Assembly: GCF_007859765.1 (NCBI RefSeq)
Contig: NZ_SIHJ01000001.1
Span: 2,867,075 to 2,931,074, forward strand
Length of the DNA: 64,000 nt
Direction: 5' to 3'
Origin: Posidoniimonas corsicana
Lineage (GTDB): Bacteria > Planctomycetota > Planctomycetia > Pirellulales > Lacipirellulaceae
How positions within the stretch are numbered: the stretch's first letter is position 1; every line of letters starts with the position of its first letter. Below the pieces are notes generated by a model that ran no database searches, had not been told where the DNA came from, and saw only the letters and a program-made list of their open reading frames with translations. The position numbers and the translations under genes are program-made. Positions 44,907-54,689 of this stretch are shown here, piece by piece.

Positions 44907-45243
44907 CCACCAACGCGGACCGCTCCGATCCCTCTCACCGGGATCGTGTGCTGATTCCTGCAATTCTTGCAGATTCCCTCGTAATTGCGGCCGCCGCGAG
45001 CGGAGCAATCTCTGCCGGCCGAAACCCCGTCTTGGTCTGCAGACGCCCCCAGCAAGTCCGACGCTCTCACCACGACCGTTGGCCCCTCCGGATAGCGGCG
45101 CGGCTCGCTCAGCCCAGTACAATCTACAGTCCCCGGCATGGCACACGGCGACGGCCCGGCCTCCCGAGGGACCCTCCTCCCCGCGATGGCGCCGCTCCCC
45201 CGACTCGTCAAACAACCTGCCCCTGCAGCAAGCGGATTAACTC
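44907..45243. other. Intergenic region before the fucosidase operon
   Basis: 337 nt. Two small hairpins follow the DUF1559 stop (GATCCC/GGGATC at 44927-44945; CTGCAA/TTGCAG at 44958-44972) and may end transcription. A TACAAT at 45118-45123 could be the -10 of the fucosidase promoter, but no matching -35 is seen. Confidence 0.4.
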
Positions 45244-46992
45244 ATGAAGTCAACCACGATCGTTTGCGCCCTGTTGCTAAACACGCTTCTCGCTGGCCCG
45301 GTCCGGGCAGCGCAGGACGCCGCTCACCTGGACCCCTACGCCAACGAGACCGAGGCCGAGCGAAACGCGCGGATGGCCTGGTTCCGCGAAGCCAAGTTCG
45401 GGCTGTTCATCCACTGGGGCGTGTACGCGGTGCCGGCCGGCACCTACAACGGCAAGCAGATCGCGGGCATCGGCGAGTGGATCATGAACCGCGGCAAGAT
45501 CCCGATGGCCGAGTACCAAACCTACGCTAAGGACTTCAACCCTGTTAAGTACGACCCCGACGCCTGGGTGCGGCTCGCCAAGCAGGCGGGGATGAAGTAC
45601 ATCGTGATCACCTCCAAGCACCACGACGGCTTTGCGCTGTTTGACTCGGAAGTTTCTGAGTGGGACGTGGTCGACGCGACCCCGTACGGCAAGGACTTGA
45701 TCGGGCCGCTCGCCGAGGCGTGCCGCAGGCACGGTCTCAAGCTGGGACTGTACTACTCGCAGGCGCAGGACTGGAACCAGGGCGGCGCCAGCGGCGGCTG
45801 GGACCCCGCCCAGAAGCACGACATGGACAAATACATCCGCGACACCGCCGTTCCTCAGGTCCGCGAGATCCTGACCAAGTACAGCCCCGACGTGCTGTGG
45901 TGGGACACGCCCCACAAGATGACCAACGAACGGGCCGAGCAGTTCCTGCCGCTGCTGAAGCTGCGCCCCGGAATCATCCACAACAACCGCTTGGGCGGCG
46001 ATTACAAGGGCGACATCAGCACCCCCGAACAACACATCCCGGGCACCGGCCTGGAGGGCGACTGGGAGTCCTGCATGACGATGAACCGGACCTGGGGCTT
46101 CAAGAGCTACGACCACGACTGGAAGTCCACCGAGACCCTCATCCACAACCTGGTAGACATCGCGAGCAAGGGCGGCAACTACCTGCTGAACGTCGGGCCG
46201 ACCGCCGAGGGCGTGATCCCTGCGCCGAGCGTCGAACGCCTCCAGCAGATCGGTGAATGGATGAAGGTCAACGGCGAATCCATCTACGGAACCACCGCCA
46301 GCCCGGTCCGCACGCCCTCCTGGGGCCGCGTCACGACCCGCGTCGAGGACGGCGACGCCACGCTGTACCTCAACGTGTTTGACTGGTCCGAGGAGGGCAA
46401 GGTATTCCTGCCGTTGACCAGCCCGGTCGCCGCCTGCCACCTGCTGACCGACGAGAGCCGCCGCTTCGAGACCCGCGCCGACGACCGCGGCACGACCGTA
46501 TTGCTCACCGGATCGGCCCCCGACCCGATCAGCTCCGTCGTGGTGCTGCAGCTGGAAGGGCTGCCACAGGTCAGCGACGCCGACAAGACCGTCCAGGGCG
46601 AAGACGGCGCCGTCCTTCTGCCGGCCCAGAAGTCGATCATCAACAACCTCAACGGCTCCCACACCATCTACGACGCCGAGCAGGACAGCATCGCCGACTG
46701 GGCCCACAACCGGGCCTCAGTCGACTGGGACTTCACCATCAAGACTCCCGGCAAGTTCAAGGTCACCCTGCTGGCGGCGGCCGAGGAGAACACCTCCCTC
46801 AAGGTCTCCGTTGGCAAGAAGTCGCTTGACGTTACGGTCCCCGCGACCGGCGGGTTCAACAGCTTCCAAGCGGTCGACGCGGGCACGATCCAGATCGACA
46901 CGCGCGGCGCCCACAGCATCCACCTCGCGCCGGTGCGGCGGGACTGGTCGCCGCTCCACCTGCGGTCCGTGCGGCTGAGCCCCACGAACTAG
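45244..46992 (+). CDS. GH29 alpha-L-fucosidase
   Basis: 582 residues with signal peptide (about 1-22). The GH29 catalytic barrel is recognised by WFREAKFGLFIHWGVYAVPA, KYIVITSKHHDGFALFDS, and DVLWWDTP, in which Asp221 is the candidate nucleophile. A C-terminal beta domain follows (about 340-580). The enzyme removes terminal fucose from glycans and acts outside the cytoplasm. The beta-helix protein starts 43 nt downstream, so the two probably form one operon acting on a fucose-containing polymer such as algal glycan; the substrate is inferred only. Confidence 0.93.
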   Translation: MKSTTIVCALLLNTLLAGPVRAAQDAAHLDPYANETEAERNARMAWFREAKFGLFIHWGVYAVPAGTYNGKQIAGIGEWIMNRGKIPMAEYQTYAKDFNPVKYDPDAWVRLAKQAGMKYIVITSKHHDGFALFDSEVSEWDVVDATPYGKDLIGPLAEACRRHGLKLGLYYSQAQDWNQGGASGGWDPAQKHDMDKYIRDTAVPQVREILTKYSPDVLWWDTPHKMTNERAEQFLPLLKLRPGIIHNNRLGGDYKGDISTPEQHIPGTGLEGDWESCMTMNRTWGFKSYDHDWKSTETLIHNLVDIASKGGNYLLNVGPTAEGVIPAPSVERLQQIGEWMKVNGESIYGTTASPVRTPSWGRVTTRVEDGDATLYLNVFDWSEEGKVFLPLTSPVAACHLLTDESRRFETRADDRGTTVLLTGSAPDPISSVVVLQLEGLPQVSDADKTVQGEDGAVLLPAQKSIINNLNGSHTIYDAEQDSIADWAHNRASVDWDFTIKTPGKFKVTLLAAAEENTSLKVSVGKKSLDVTVPATGGFNSFQAVDAGTIQIDTRGAHSIHLAPVRRDWSPLHLRSVRLSPTN

Positions 46993-47035
46993 CGCCGCCC
47001 AACGCAACGCCCGGCCTCCCCCAGAGACAACGCCT

Positions 47036-49312
47036 ATGCTGCGCCCGACCCTGTGCTGCGCCCTGCTGGCCACCGCCCTCATGTCCGACCGGTCCTCCGC
47101 GCGAGGCGAAGCGGCTACGCGTGCGCCCGCGCCCCCCCCGGCAGACGCCGCCCCCCTGGTGCTGGGGCACGGGGTCGGTCTGTTCACCGTCGGCGAGCTG
47201 GTGGTCGAGGACAACTTCGACGACCTCGACAACTGGGTCGTGCAGGTGCAGGATCGGCCGGGCTTCGCGCCGACGACGGTCGCCGCGCGGGACAACTCGC
47301 TCGACTGCCTCACGCCGGGACGCGGGTGCACGGTGTGGTTCAAGCGTAGGCTGCCTACGCGCGTGACCATCACGTACGACGTCCTCTGCCCGACCCACTC
47401 GCCGGCGATCAAGGGCGTCGCGCCCCGCGACATCAACAACTTCTGGATGTGCTCGGACCCGGCCGGATCGGAGGACGACCTGTTCGACGCCGCGCGGTAC
47501 AACGGCGCATTCGATTCCTACGACAAGATGCGGGGCTACTACGCCAGCACCGGCGGCGGGGGCCCCAATGGGAACCGCACCACGCGGATGCGGCGCTACC
47601 CCCGCGCGGTCGACGGCCGGCCCGCAGAACACGTCGCGCTCACCGACAAGGACGGCCGCCGCCCGTACCTCATCGCCCCCGACCGCTGGCTGAGGGTTCA
47701 GCTCGTGGCCTTTGACGACATCGTTCAGTACATCGTCGACGGCAAGCTGGTCTACCAGTTCGCCCACGGCGACCAGGTTCAGCTCGAGTCCCGCGACGCC
47801 GACGGCCGCCGCACCAGCCACGCCGGCGAGTGCACGCCGGAACGCTGCCCCGTCTACCGCGAGGGCTACACGGGGCTGCGGATGGTCGGCACGCACCACC
47901 TTTACAGGAACTTCCGCGTGCACGCGCTCGACCCGGTCGAGGGCGGCGTGCGGAGGCCGACCGTCCGCGTGTCGTCGCTCGAGGAGCTGCGGCAGGCGGC
48001 GGTCCACAGCAACCAGCAGGTGATCCTTGAGCCGGGCGAGTACACCTTCGACGACCGCCGCGGCTATCGGCTGACAGGGTCGAACAACGACTTCGACCTG
48101 ACCGGCGCCCACATCACCATCCCGCTGAGAGTCGACTCTCCCCGCCACATACTCCGCCTGCAGGGCGACAACATCACGCTCCGCGGCGGCCGACTCGAAG
48201 ACGTCTACCCAGACGGCCAGACCGAGGTCACCGACTACGGCGCCTACAACCAGGGCCCCACGTACGGCGGCCGCATGACCGACGTGGTGGTCTCCGGCGA
48301 CGGCGGCCGGGTGGTCGGCCTGCAGATGACGGTCCGGGGCTCCTACCCCTACGGGTACGGAAACATGTTTGGCATCGGCGGGGGCGCCAAACTCCGGCTG
48401 CGGAAGCACTGCGGCCTGCTGGTCACCGGCGACCACTGCGTCGTCGACGGCTGCGACGTAAAGAACGAGGCGTTCGGCCACGCTATCTTCGTGCAGCAGA
48501 GCCAACACACCGTGGTCCGCAACTCGGTGGTGGAGGGCACACTGCGGCCCAGCGACGACTGCTACAACGAGACCGACCCAGGCGACTTGGCGGCCCGGCA
48601 CGACTTCCGGATGCAATGGCCCGACTGGGCGGAGGGCGTGCCGATCCCGCGCGGGCACATGATCAACTGCACCGAGGACGGCATCCGCGCCTACAACGGT
48701 GTCGGACACATGGAGGTAGAGTTCTGCGAAGTGCGCAAGGCCCGCGGCGGGATCAAGGTCTACATGGCCAAGAGCGCCCGTGTGACCGACTGCCGCGTGC
48801 TCGACTGCGTGGTCCAGGGCTACTCGGTCCCCAGCGGCGGGGTGATCTCCCGCTGCAGCGGCAACGCCGCATACGGGCCGCTGCTGTACATCCACAGCGA
48901 CAACAACCGGCGGCAGACGATCGACCTTGAGGTGCTCCCGGCGCCCCACGGGATCGGCGACCACCCGCTGGCCGCAATCAAGGGCTCGCGGCACACGATC
49001 CGCTTCGCGGCGGGGCCCGGCTCGTCTCCGGAAACGATGCGGCCGATCATCGTCGGATACCCGCTGCGGTTCGACTTCCTCAGCGTCGACTTCCCCGCAG
49101 TCCCGCACGATCTCCAGCAGAAGTACGAGAAGTTCGCCCCCAGCAGGTACAAGGCCGAGCGCATCCGCATCGAGAACGAAACCCGGCACCCGGTGGTGCT
49201 CGCCGAGCTCTCGGAAGGGAACCAAATCGAAAGCGTCGGCCCGGTCCGCGACCTGGGCCGCGACAACCACGTGACGCAACTGACTGCGATCGAGTCGGCG
49301 CGGCGGGACTAA
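47036..49312 (+). CDS. Exported DUF6250 + right-handed beta-helix protein
   Basis: 758 residues, signal peptide about 1-23. Residues about 45-300 look like a concanavalin-type DUF6250 domain (NFWMCSDP, TTRMRRYPRAV). From about residue 320 a right-handed beta-helix begins with repeated short turns (VVVSGDGGRVVGLQMTVRG, CVVDGCDVKNEAFGHAIFV), the fold of pectate lyases and related polysaccharide lyases/hydrolases. Catalytic residues cannot be fixed by eye. Co-transcription with GH29 supports a role in polysaccharide breakdown. Confidence 0.8.
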   Translation: MLRPTLCCALLATALMSDRSSARGEAATRAPAPPPADAAPLVLGHGVGLFTVGELVVEDNFDDLDNWVVQVQDRPGFAPTTVAARDNSLDCLTPGRGCTVWFKRRLPTRVTITYDVLCPTHSPAIKGVAPRDINNFWMCSDPAGSEDDLFDAARYNGAFDSYDKMRGYYASTGGGGPNGNRTTRMRRYPRAVDGRPAEHVALTDKDGRRPYLIAPDRWLRVQLVAFDDIVQYIVDGKLVYQFAHGDQVQLESRDADGRRTSHAGECTPERCPVYREGYTGLRMVGTHHLYRNFRVHALDPVEGGVRRPTVRVSSLEELRQAAVHSNQQVILEPGEYTFDDRRGYRLTGSNNDFDLTGAHITIPLRVDSPRHILRLQGDNITLRGGRLEDVYPDGQTEVTDYGAYNQGPTYGGRMTDVVVSGDGGRVVGLQMTVRGSYPYGYGNMFGIGGGAKLRLRKHCGLLVTGDHCVVDGCDVKNEAFGHAIFVQQSQHTVVRNSVVEGTLRPSDDCYNETDPGDLAARHDFRMQWPDWAEGVPIPRGHMINCTEDGIRAYNGVGHMEVEFCEVRKARGGIKVYMAKSARVTDCRVLDCVVQGYSVPSGGVISRCSGNAAYGPLLYIHSDNNRRQTIDLEVLPAPHGIGDHPLAAIKGSRHTIRFAAGPGSSPETMRPIIVGYPLRFDFLSVDFPAVPHDLQQKYEKFAPSRYKAERIRIENETRHPVVLAELSEGNQIESVGPVRDLGRDNHVTQLTAIESARRD

Positions 49313-49370
49313 ACAGCCGCCATTCCGAGTCTCACGCAGCCTCGGGAATTGGGGGAGCCTGATCCCACAG

Positions 49371-51554
49371 CTAATCTACCGGCACTCGACAGCGCCGGGG
49401 CATGCGAGCTAGGCAGACCAGTAACGCCAGCAGCGCCGCCGGCTCGGGCGCCGCGGTGGCGGCCGGTTGGGCCGCCGACTGGCCGAAGTTCGCCCGCCAG
49501 GTTGCGTACTGCTCGGGGCCAACAGGGGCGCCGGTGGGGTCGTTAGGCAGCGTGCCGGCCGGGGCGCCAACCTGGTCCCGCCAGACAGTGTAGTCGGCGG
49601 CGTCGACGACGCCGTCGTTGTTGAAATCGCCCGGCAGCCCGCCTCCGACGCCCAGCAGGGTCACCTCCCCCGTGGTGTACAGGCCGGTCAGGTCCCACGA
49701 GTGTTCGCTCTCGACGGTGAACGCCCCGCTGGGCGCGACGCCCGTCCAGTCGAACAGGCGGAACGTGCGGCCCACCTGATCGGCCAGATCAACGTCCACC
49801 GTGAACGCCAGGTCGAGCACGCCGTCCAGCGTCACCGCGATGCCGGCTTCGAAGAAGATGATCGAGTCCCACGCGTCGGACTCAAAGAGGACTTCGATCA
49901 CACTCTCTGGCGCCGTGGTGAACCCCTCCTCCACGCGGATCGCGAGCGGCGGATCGGGCGGGTCGTAACCGTTGTCGTAGCCGTCGTAGTCGCGGACTAT
50001 CCACCGGTTCTCGAGCGTCAGGTCGAGGCCCGCAACGCTGCCGTCCGGGTAGATCATGTTGTCGGTGGTTGCTGCGTCGCCAAAGTAGGCCTGGGCGCCG
50101 CGGGCGTCGGCGCCGGTGAAGTCCGCCAGGTGCGTGTTATCGATGCCCGACGCGTTCATCTCCGCGTTCGCCAGATAGGCGTGGCGAAAGCTGGCGCCTT
50201 CGAGATTGGCTGAGAGGTTAGCGCCGAGGAGGTTCTGGCCCTCGAAGTCCCAGCCAATCAGGTCGTTGATGAGCAGTGACACCCCACGCAGATCCCCGGC
50301 CTGATAACTTGCGGTTGAGTAGAGCTGCTCGGCGGTCCAGCCGGAGTAGGTGGCTTGCCCGAAAGTGGCGTTGCGGATGTCAGCGTCGGTGAAGTCGGTA
50401 TCGACGAGCGAACCGCCGCCGAAGGATGCCCCCTCCAGGTTGAACCCGGCAAAGTCCCAGCCCGCCATATCATTGCCGTACAACTTGACTCCGGGCAGGC
50501 TCTTCGCCTGGTAGCTGGCCGTGGAGTAGAGCTGATCCACAGTGAAACCGCGGGATGTGGAGTTCTGAAACCACGCGTTAGCGACTTCGGCGCCGGCCAG
50601 ACTTGCGCCCGCCAGCTCCGAGGCACTTAAGTTGACGCCCGTCAGGTCCTGGCCGGCGAAGTCCCAGCCGGCGAGATCGTTGTACCCCAGATTGACGCCT
50701 CGCAGGCTGCCCGACTGGTAGCTGGCGGTCGAGTAGAGCTGATCCGACGTGAAGCCCTCCGACGTAACGTTGTAGAAAGTTACGTCTTCGATCGTTGCGC
50801 CGTTCAGGTCGACATTGAGCAGCGTGGCGCTGAGAAAGCTGGCGCCGGTTAGGTCCTGCCCGGCAAGGTCCCAGCCCGTCAGGTCGCAGTTGCTGAGCAG
50901 TACCCCACGGAGGTCTTGGTTCTGATGACTGGCCGAAGAGTAGAGCTGGGCCGCGGAGAACCCTCCCTGAGTCGCGCGGTGAAGATTCGCGTCCCGCAGG
51001 ACGACGCCGGTGAAGTCGGCGCCGGTCAGTGTTGCGCTGTAGTACCTCGTTCGGGACAGATTCTGCGAAGAGAAGTCCCAGCCTGTGAAGTCGTTGCCGT
51101 CGAAGATGATCCCCGACAGATCCTGGTTCTGGTAGCTGGCGGTCGAGTAGAGCTGAGCGGGCGTGAAACCACGGGAGGTGACGTCGGCGAGCACCGATTC
51201 GCGTATCTCGGCCTGCGCCAGCACCGCGCCTGTGAACGTGACGCTGGCCATGCTGGCGTCGGTTAGGTTGGCGCCGCTGAGGTCGGCGTTGGTGAGGTTC
51301 GCGCGGTACACGTAGGCGTTGGTCAGGTCGGCCCCGATCAGATAGGCCTTGGTGAGATCGCGCCGGTCGAGGAACGCGCGCGGCGCCGCATCCACGCCCG
51401 CCCCTTGCGGCGCGAGCGTCGCACTCGGCTGCTTGCCCTCGCTCGGGTTGGCGGGGTTGATGTACTCCCACTGGTAGATGTCCGCCCGGAGGGTCGGCCA
51501 ACCGGCAGACAAGCCGGCGAGCGGTAGCAACGCACAGAGCAGAGTCCGCTTCAT
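49371..51554 (-). CDS. Pentapeptide-repeat protein with dockerin-like repeat and PEP-CTERM-like end
   Basis: 727 residues from ATG 51554; an earlier in-frame start lacks a signal peptide. After a signal peptide (about 1-23) come pentapeptide repeats (A-D/N-L-x-x), then five copies of a 69-residue unit opening with GF/W-T-x-x-QLYSTASYQ and containing GWDFxGQNL. A dockerin-like GDFNNDGVVDAADYTVWRD and APEPAALLALLVCLARMPRR end follow. The quadrilateral beta-helix of the repeats is probably an exposed surface domain. Confidence 0.85.
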   Translation of the reverse strand: MKRTLLCALLPLAGLSAGWPTLRADIYQWEYINPANPSEGKQPSATLAPQGAGVDAAPRAFLDRRDLTKAYLIGADLTNAYVYRANLTNADLSGANLTDASMASVTFTGAVLAQAEIRESVLADVTSRGFTPAQLYSTASYQNQDLSGIIFDGNDFTGWDFSSQNLSRTRYYSATLTGADFTGVVLRDANLHRATQGGFSAAQLYSSASHQNQDLRGVLLSNCDLTGWDLAGQDLTGASFLSATLLNVDLNGATIEDVTFYNVTSEGFTSDQLYSTASYQSGSLRGVNLGYNDLAGWDFAGQDLTGVNLSASELAGASLAGAEVANAWFQNSTSRGFTVDQLYSTASYQAKSLPGVKLYGNDMAGWDFAGFNLEGASFGGGSLVDTDFTDADIRNATFGQATYSGWTAEQLYSTASYQAGDLRGVSLLINDLIGWDFEGQNLLGANLSANLEGASFRHAYLANAEMNASGIDNTHLADFTGADARGAQAYFGDAATTDNMIYPDGSVAGLDLTLENRWIVRDYDGYDNGYDPPDPPLAIRVEEGFTTAPESVIEVLFESDAWDSIIFFEAGIAVTLDGVLDLAFTVDVDLADQVGRTFRLFDWTGVAPSGAFTVESEHSWDLTGLYTTGEVTLLGVGGGLPGDFNNDGVVDAADYTVWRDQVGAPAGTLPNDPTGAPVGPEQYATWRANFGQSAAQPAATAAPEPAALLALLVCLARMPRRCRVPVD

Positions 51555-51719
51555 CACGCCCGCACCTTCACCACGTCCACGAAGAGAAAAGAGTCCGAGG
51601 AGCGCCAAGCGTTCGACTGGCGCACCGCGGTACGCATCCTACCGCCGCGCTTGACCGCGTGCGAACGCCGGCCGCCTCCAGAGCCGGCCCCAACGCGCCT
51701 TGGGCCGCTCTCCCTCTGC

Positions 51720-52137
51720 CCGATTTCTTGTCGAAACCGGCCACCTGCCGTGGTCGAATGAAGGGTTGCGCGGACCGGTTCCGCGGCTCTTTGGCAATCT
51801 GGAAGGCACATGGCCGCTGCCAGAGCGGTCGCCTCCGCGGTCACGAGTTTTGTCCGTTTTGTCCCCGCGGCAGTGGTCAATACTGTGCTGACGGGAAGGC
51901 CGCTCGGTTTGCGATAAGTCGTTACCTCACGGAGAGTTAAGCCGCCACTGACCGCGGCGCCGGCGGAGGGTTTTGTCCGCTATGTGCGCACCGTTTCGGA
52001 CAAAACCCGCCGCGATTCTAGCGACGAGAACGCCGTAAGGTCTTTACAGAAAAACAGTTAGGGATTTCCAGTCGGCGCTGTGGCGGGGAGTTTTGTCCCT
52101 AGCAATCGATATTGGCCCTTTTGGGGACAAAACCCCG
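51720..52137. repeat. Dispersed composite intergenic element, copy C
   Basis: Most complete of three copies, within the 846-nt gap 51555-52400. A box at 51722-51768 (CGATTTC/GAAACCG hairpin with GAAACCGGCCACC), tandem GTTTTGTCC at 51847-51855 and 51856-51864, an inverted repeat 51968-51979 with 51997-52008 (GGGTTTTGTCCG / CGGACAAAACCC, perfect), an 83-nt linker, then GTTTTGTCC at 52090-52098 with GGACAAAAC at 52125-52133. The last loop holds AATCGAT as in copy A. The remaining parts of the gap (51555-51719 and 52138-52400) show nothing beyond the leader of the TolC-like gene. Confidence 0.78.
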
Positions 52138-52400
52138 CTTCGGCTAGCGGCGCCAGCAGAGGTTTCTGCGGCAAAGTCGCCCAAATGTCAAAGTTTGCCG
52201 GTTAGGCCGACGATACCAACTGTGCTGATTGTCCTGCCATCGGTTGCGCACGGTGCGTGACGGGTGGCCTTCGAAGGGGCAAGCGGCCCTCTGGGGGGAG
52301 GGGCGACGCCGCGTCAACCAACGCGGGTCGCCGCTGATGCGAATCAAGATCACGACGACGCCGCAAGGCGTTTGAAGAACCTCCGTCAGGGACGCACGTC

Positions 52401-54689
52401 ATGCACCGGCACACCCGAGCCTTCTGGTCACTCATCCTGTGCGGCGCCACCTTAGCCGCGGGTTGTCGACCCACCCAGCCGTTCTACTTCATGGAGGACG
52501 GCGACCTGTCGCACTACCTGGATGTCGCGACCGATATCGAGTACCCGGACGTAGAAGAGCCGTCGCTCGACGAGGTGACCGGCGCGCTTCCGCCGCTCAC
52601 GCTCAAGAACACCGACCAGTACGAGATGTGGGACCTCACCCTCGAGGAGGCCACCCGCATCACGCTGTGCAACAGCCAGGTGATGCGGCAGATCGGCGGC
52701 GCCGCGATCGTGGGGGCGCAGGTGGCGCAGAACACGCCCGAGTCGATCTCGCGGACGCTGGTCAGCTCGGTCGCGGTGACCACCACCTACGACCCGGCCC
52801 TGCGTGAGACCACCACCGGCAGCTCGTTCGCGTCGGCGTTCAGCGGTACCGGCGTCGAGGCGGCCCTGAGCGAGTTCGACGCGCAGCTCGACATGACGAC
52901 CAGCTGGCAGAAGAACGACCGCCCGCAGAACCTGGGCGGCGTGGCGGCAATCTTCCAGTCGCCGATCTTCCAGCAGGACCTGGGGACATCGCAGACACAG
53001 ATCTCGAAACTGGCGGCCGACGGCACCCAGTTCGCTATCCGCAACAACTCGACCTACAACACCAACAGCAACTTTATCGCGCAGACCGCTCAGCCGAGCA
53101 TCTGGGAGACCAACTTCGAGGCGTTCTTCAGCCGGCCTTTGCTGCAGGGCGCCGGCGCCCAGTACAACCGCATCGCCGGCCCGCACACTTCCGATCAGTA
53201 CGCGGCGAACATCACCAACGCGTTCGACGGCGTGGTGCTCGCCCGCATCAACACCGACCAGACGCTGGCCGACTTTGAGGGCGGCGTCCGCAACCTGATG
53301 CGTGACGTGGAGCAGAGCTACTGGCAGCTGTACTTCACCTACCGCGACCTCGAGGCCCGCAAGATGGGCCGCGACTCCGCCCTGGAGACCTGGAAGAAGG
53401 TCTCGGCGTTGTACAAGGAGGGCGCCGAGGGGGGCTCGGCCGACCGCGAGGCCCAGTCCCGCGCCCAGTACTTCCAGTTTAAGGCCGCCGTGGAGCAGGG
53501 CCTGACCGACCTGTACCGCTCGGAGGCCCGCCTGCGTTACGTGATGGGTCTGTCGATGTCCGACGGACGCCTGATCCGACCGGCCGACGAGCCGACCACC
53601 GCGCAGGTGTCGTTCGACTGGAGCAGCATCCACGGCGAGTCGCAGGTCCGCCGGGTCGAGATCCGGAAGCAGAAGTGGGAGATCAAGAAGCGGGAGCTGG
53701 AGCTGATCGCCGCCCGCAATCACCTGCTGCCGCGGCTCGACGCGTTCGGCACGTACCGCTGGCTCGGCGCCGGCGACAACCTGATTGGCTCGGGCAACGC
53801 CCCGGCGCCGTTCGCCAACGGCAGCAACGCGTTCAACACGCTGACCGGCGGCGACTTCCAGGAGTGGGAGGTCGGCGCCCGGTTCAGCCTGCCGATCGGC
53901 TTCCGCCGGCAGCTGTCGACCGTGCGGCACCACCAGCTGGCCCTGGCCCGCGACCGAGCCATCCTGCAGGACCTGGAGCTCGAGATCTCGCACCAGCTGG
54001 GCGACTCGGTCCGCGACGTCGACCTGAACTACCAGCTGACGCAGACCAACTTCAACCGCCGCGTGGCGGCGGAGCGTGAGGTCGAGGCCGTACAGGCCGT
54101 GTTCGACGCGGGCCGCATCACGCTCGACCTGCTGCTGGACGCGCAGCGGCGGCGGGCCGAGGCCGAGAGCGCCTACTACCGCTCGCTGACCGACTACAAC
54201 CTGTCGGTGGTCGAGGTGCACTACCGCAAGGGCTCGCTGCTGGACTACAACGGCGTGTACCTGGCCGAGGGCCCCTGGCCCGGCAAGGCGTACTTCGACG
54301 CGATGCGTCGGGCCCGCCAGCGTGACGCCTCGATGTACCTGGATTACGGCTTCACCCGGCCGAACGTGTTCAGCCGTGGCCCCCACGCCCAGACCGGCGC
54401 CGACCGCGGGTCGGCGGGCGGCGGCGGCGTGATCTACGAGGGGACCCCGACGCCGGCCGCCCCCGTGTACGAGGGCGAGCCGGTCCAGCTGCCGCACCCG
54501 GCCATGGGCGCCCAGACTGAGGTCGACGACCAGCTTCGCCATGTAAACTATGAAGCCGGCCAGGCCGCGGCGCCACGCGTGCTGCCCGGCGTCGAGCAGG
54601 CGGGCGGTGCAACGTCCTTCCCCGGCGGTTATGAACGTCAAGCGGATTACACGACTCCTCAAGCTGCTGCAAACGCTGCAGGCTGGTGA
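52401..54689 (+). CDS. TolC-family outer-membrane lipoprotein
   Basis: 762 residues, lipobox ATLAAGC (cysteine at 22). The TolC-like helices are recognisable from DLTLEEATRITLCNSQVMRQ and later VEQSYWQLYFTYRDLEARK and AVFDAGRITLDLLLDAQRR. Length is well above typical TolC because of a long insertion between the first and second half and a Gly/Pro-rich C-terminal tail (about 650-762). No pump or fusion protein is adjacent. Its 3' end overlaps the WYL regulator by 59 nt. Confidence 0.85.
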   Translation: MHRHTRAFWSLILCGATLAAGCRPTQPFYFMEDGDLSHYLDVATDIEYPDVEEPSLDEVTGALPPLTLKNTDQYEMWDLTLEEATRITLCNSQVMRQIGGAAIVGAQVAQNTPESISRTLVSSVAVTTTYDPALRETTTGSSFASAFSGTGVEAALSEFDAQLDMTTSWQKNDRPQNLGGVAAIFQSPIFQQDLGTSQTQISKLAADGTQFAIRNNSTYNTNSNFIAQTAQPSIWETNFEAFFSRPLLQGAGAQYNRIAGPHTSDQYAANITNAFDGVVLARINTDQTLADFEGGVRNLMRDVEQSYWQLYFTYRDLEARKMGRDSALETWKKVSALYKEGAEGGSADREAQSRAQYFQFKAAVEQGLTDLYRSEARLRYVMGLSMSDGRLIRPADEPTTAQVSFDWSSIHGESQVRRVEIRKQKWEIKKRELELIAARNHLLPRLDAFGTYRWLGAGDNLIGSGNAPAPFANGSNAFNTLTGGDFQEWEVGARFSLPIGFRRQLSTVRHHQLALARDRAILQDLELEISHQLGDSVRDVDLNYQLTQTNFNRRVAAEREVEAVQAVFDAGRITLDLLLDAQRRRAEAESAYYRSLTDYNLSVVEVHYRKGSLLDYNGVYLAEGPWPGKAYFDAMRRARQRDASMYLDYGFTRPNVFSRGPHAQTGADRGSAGGGGVIYEGTPTPAAPVYEGEPVQLPHPAMGAQTEVDDQLRHVNYEAGQAAAPRVLPGVEQAGGATSFPGGYERQADYTTPQAAANAAGW

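Noticed and set aside
46856-49279. 807-residue open frame on the minus strand
   Set aside because: Antisense shadow of the beta-helix gene: low-complexity translation rich in Val/Arg/Ala/Asp, typical of GC-rich third-position bias.
51940-51965. GCCACTG-like string suggesting a cobalamin riboswitch
   Set aside because: No B12-box context or downstream cobalamin gene; it lies within the composite element.
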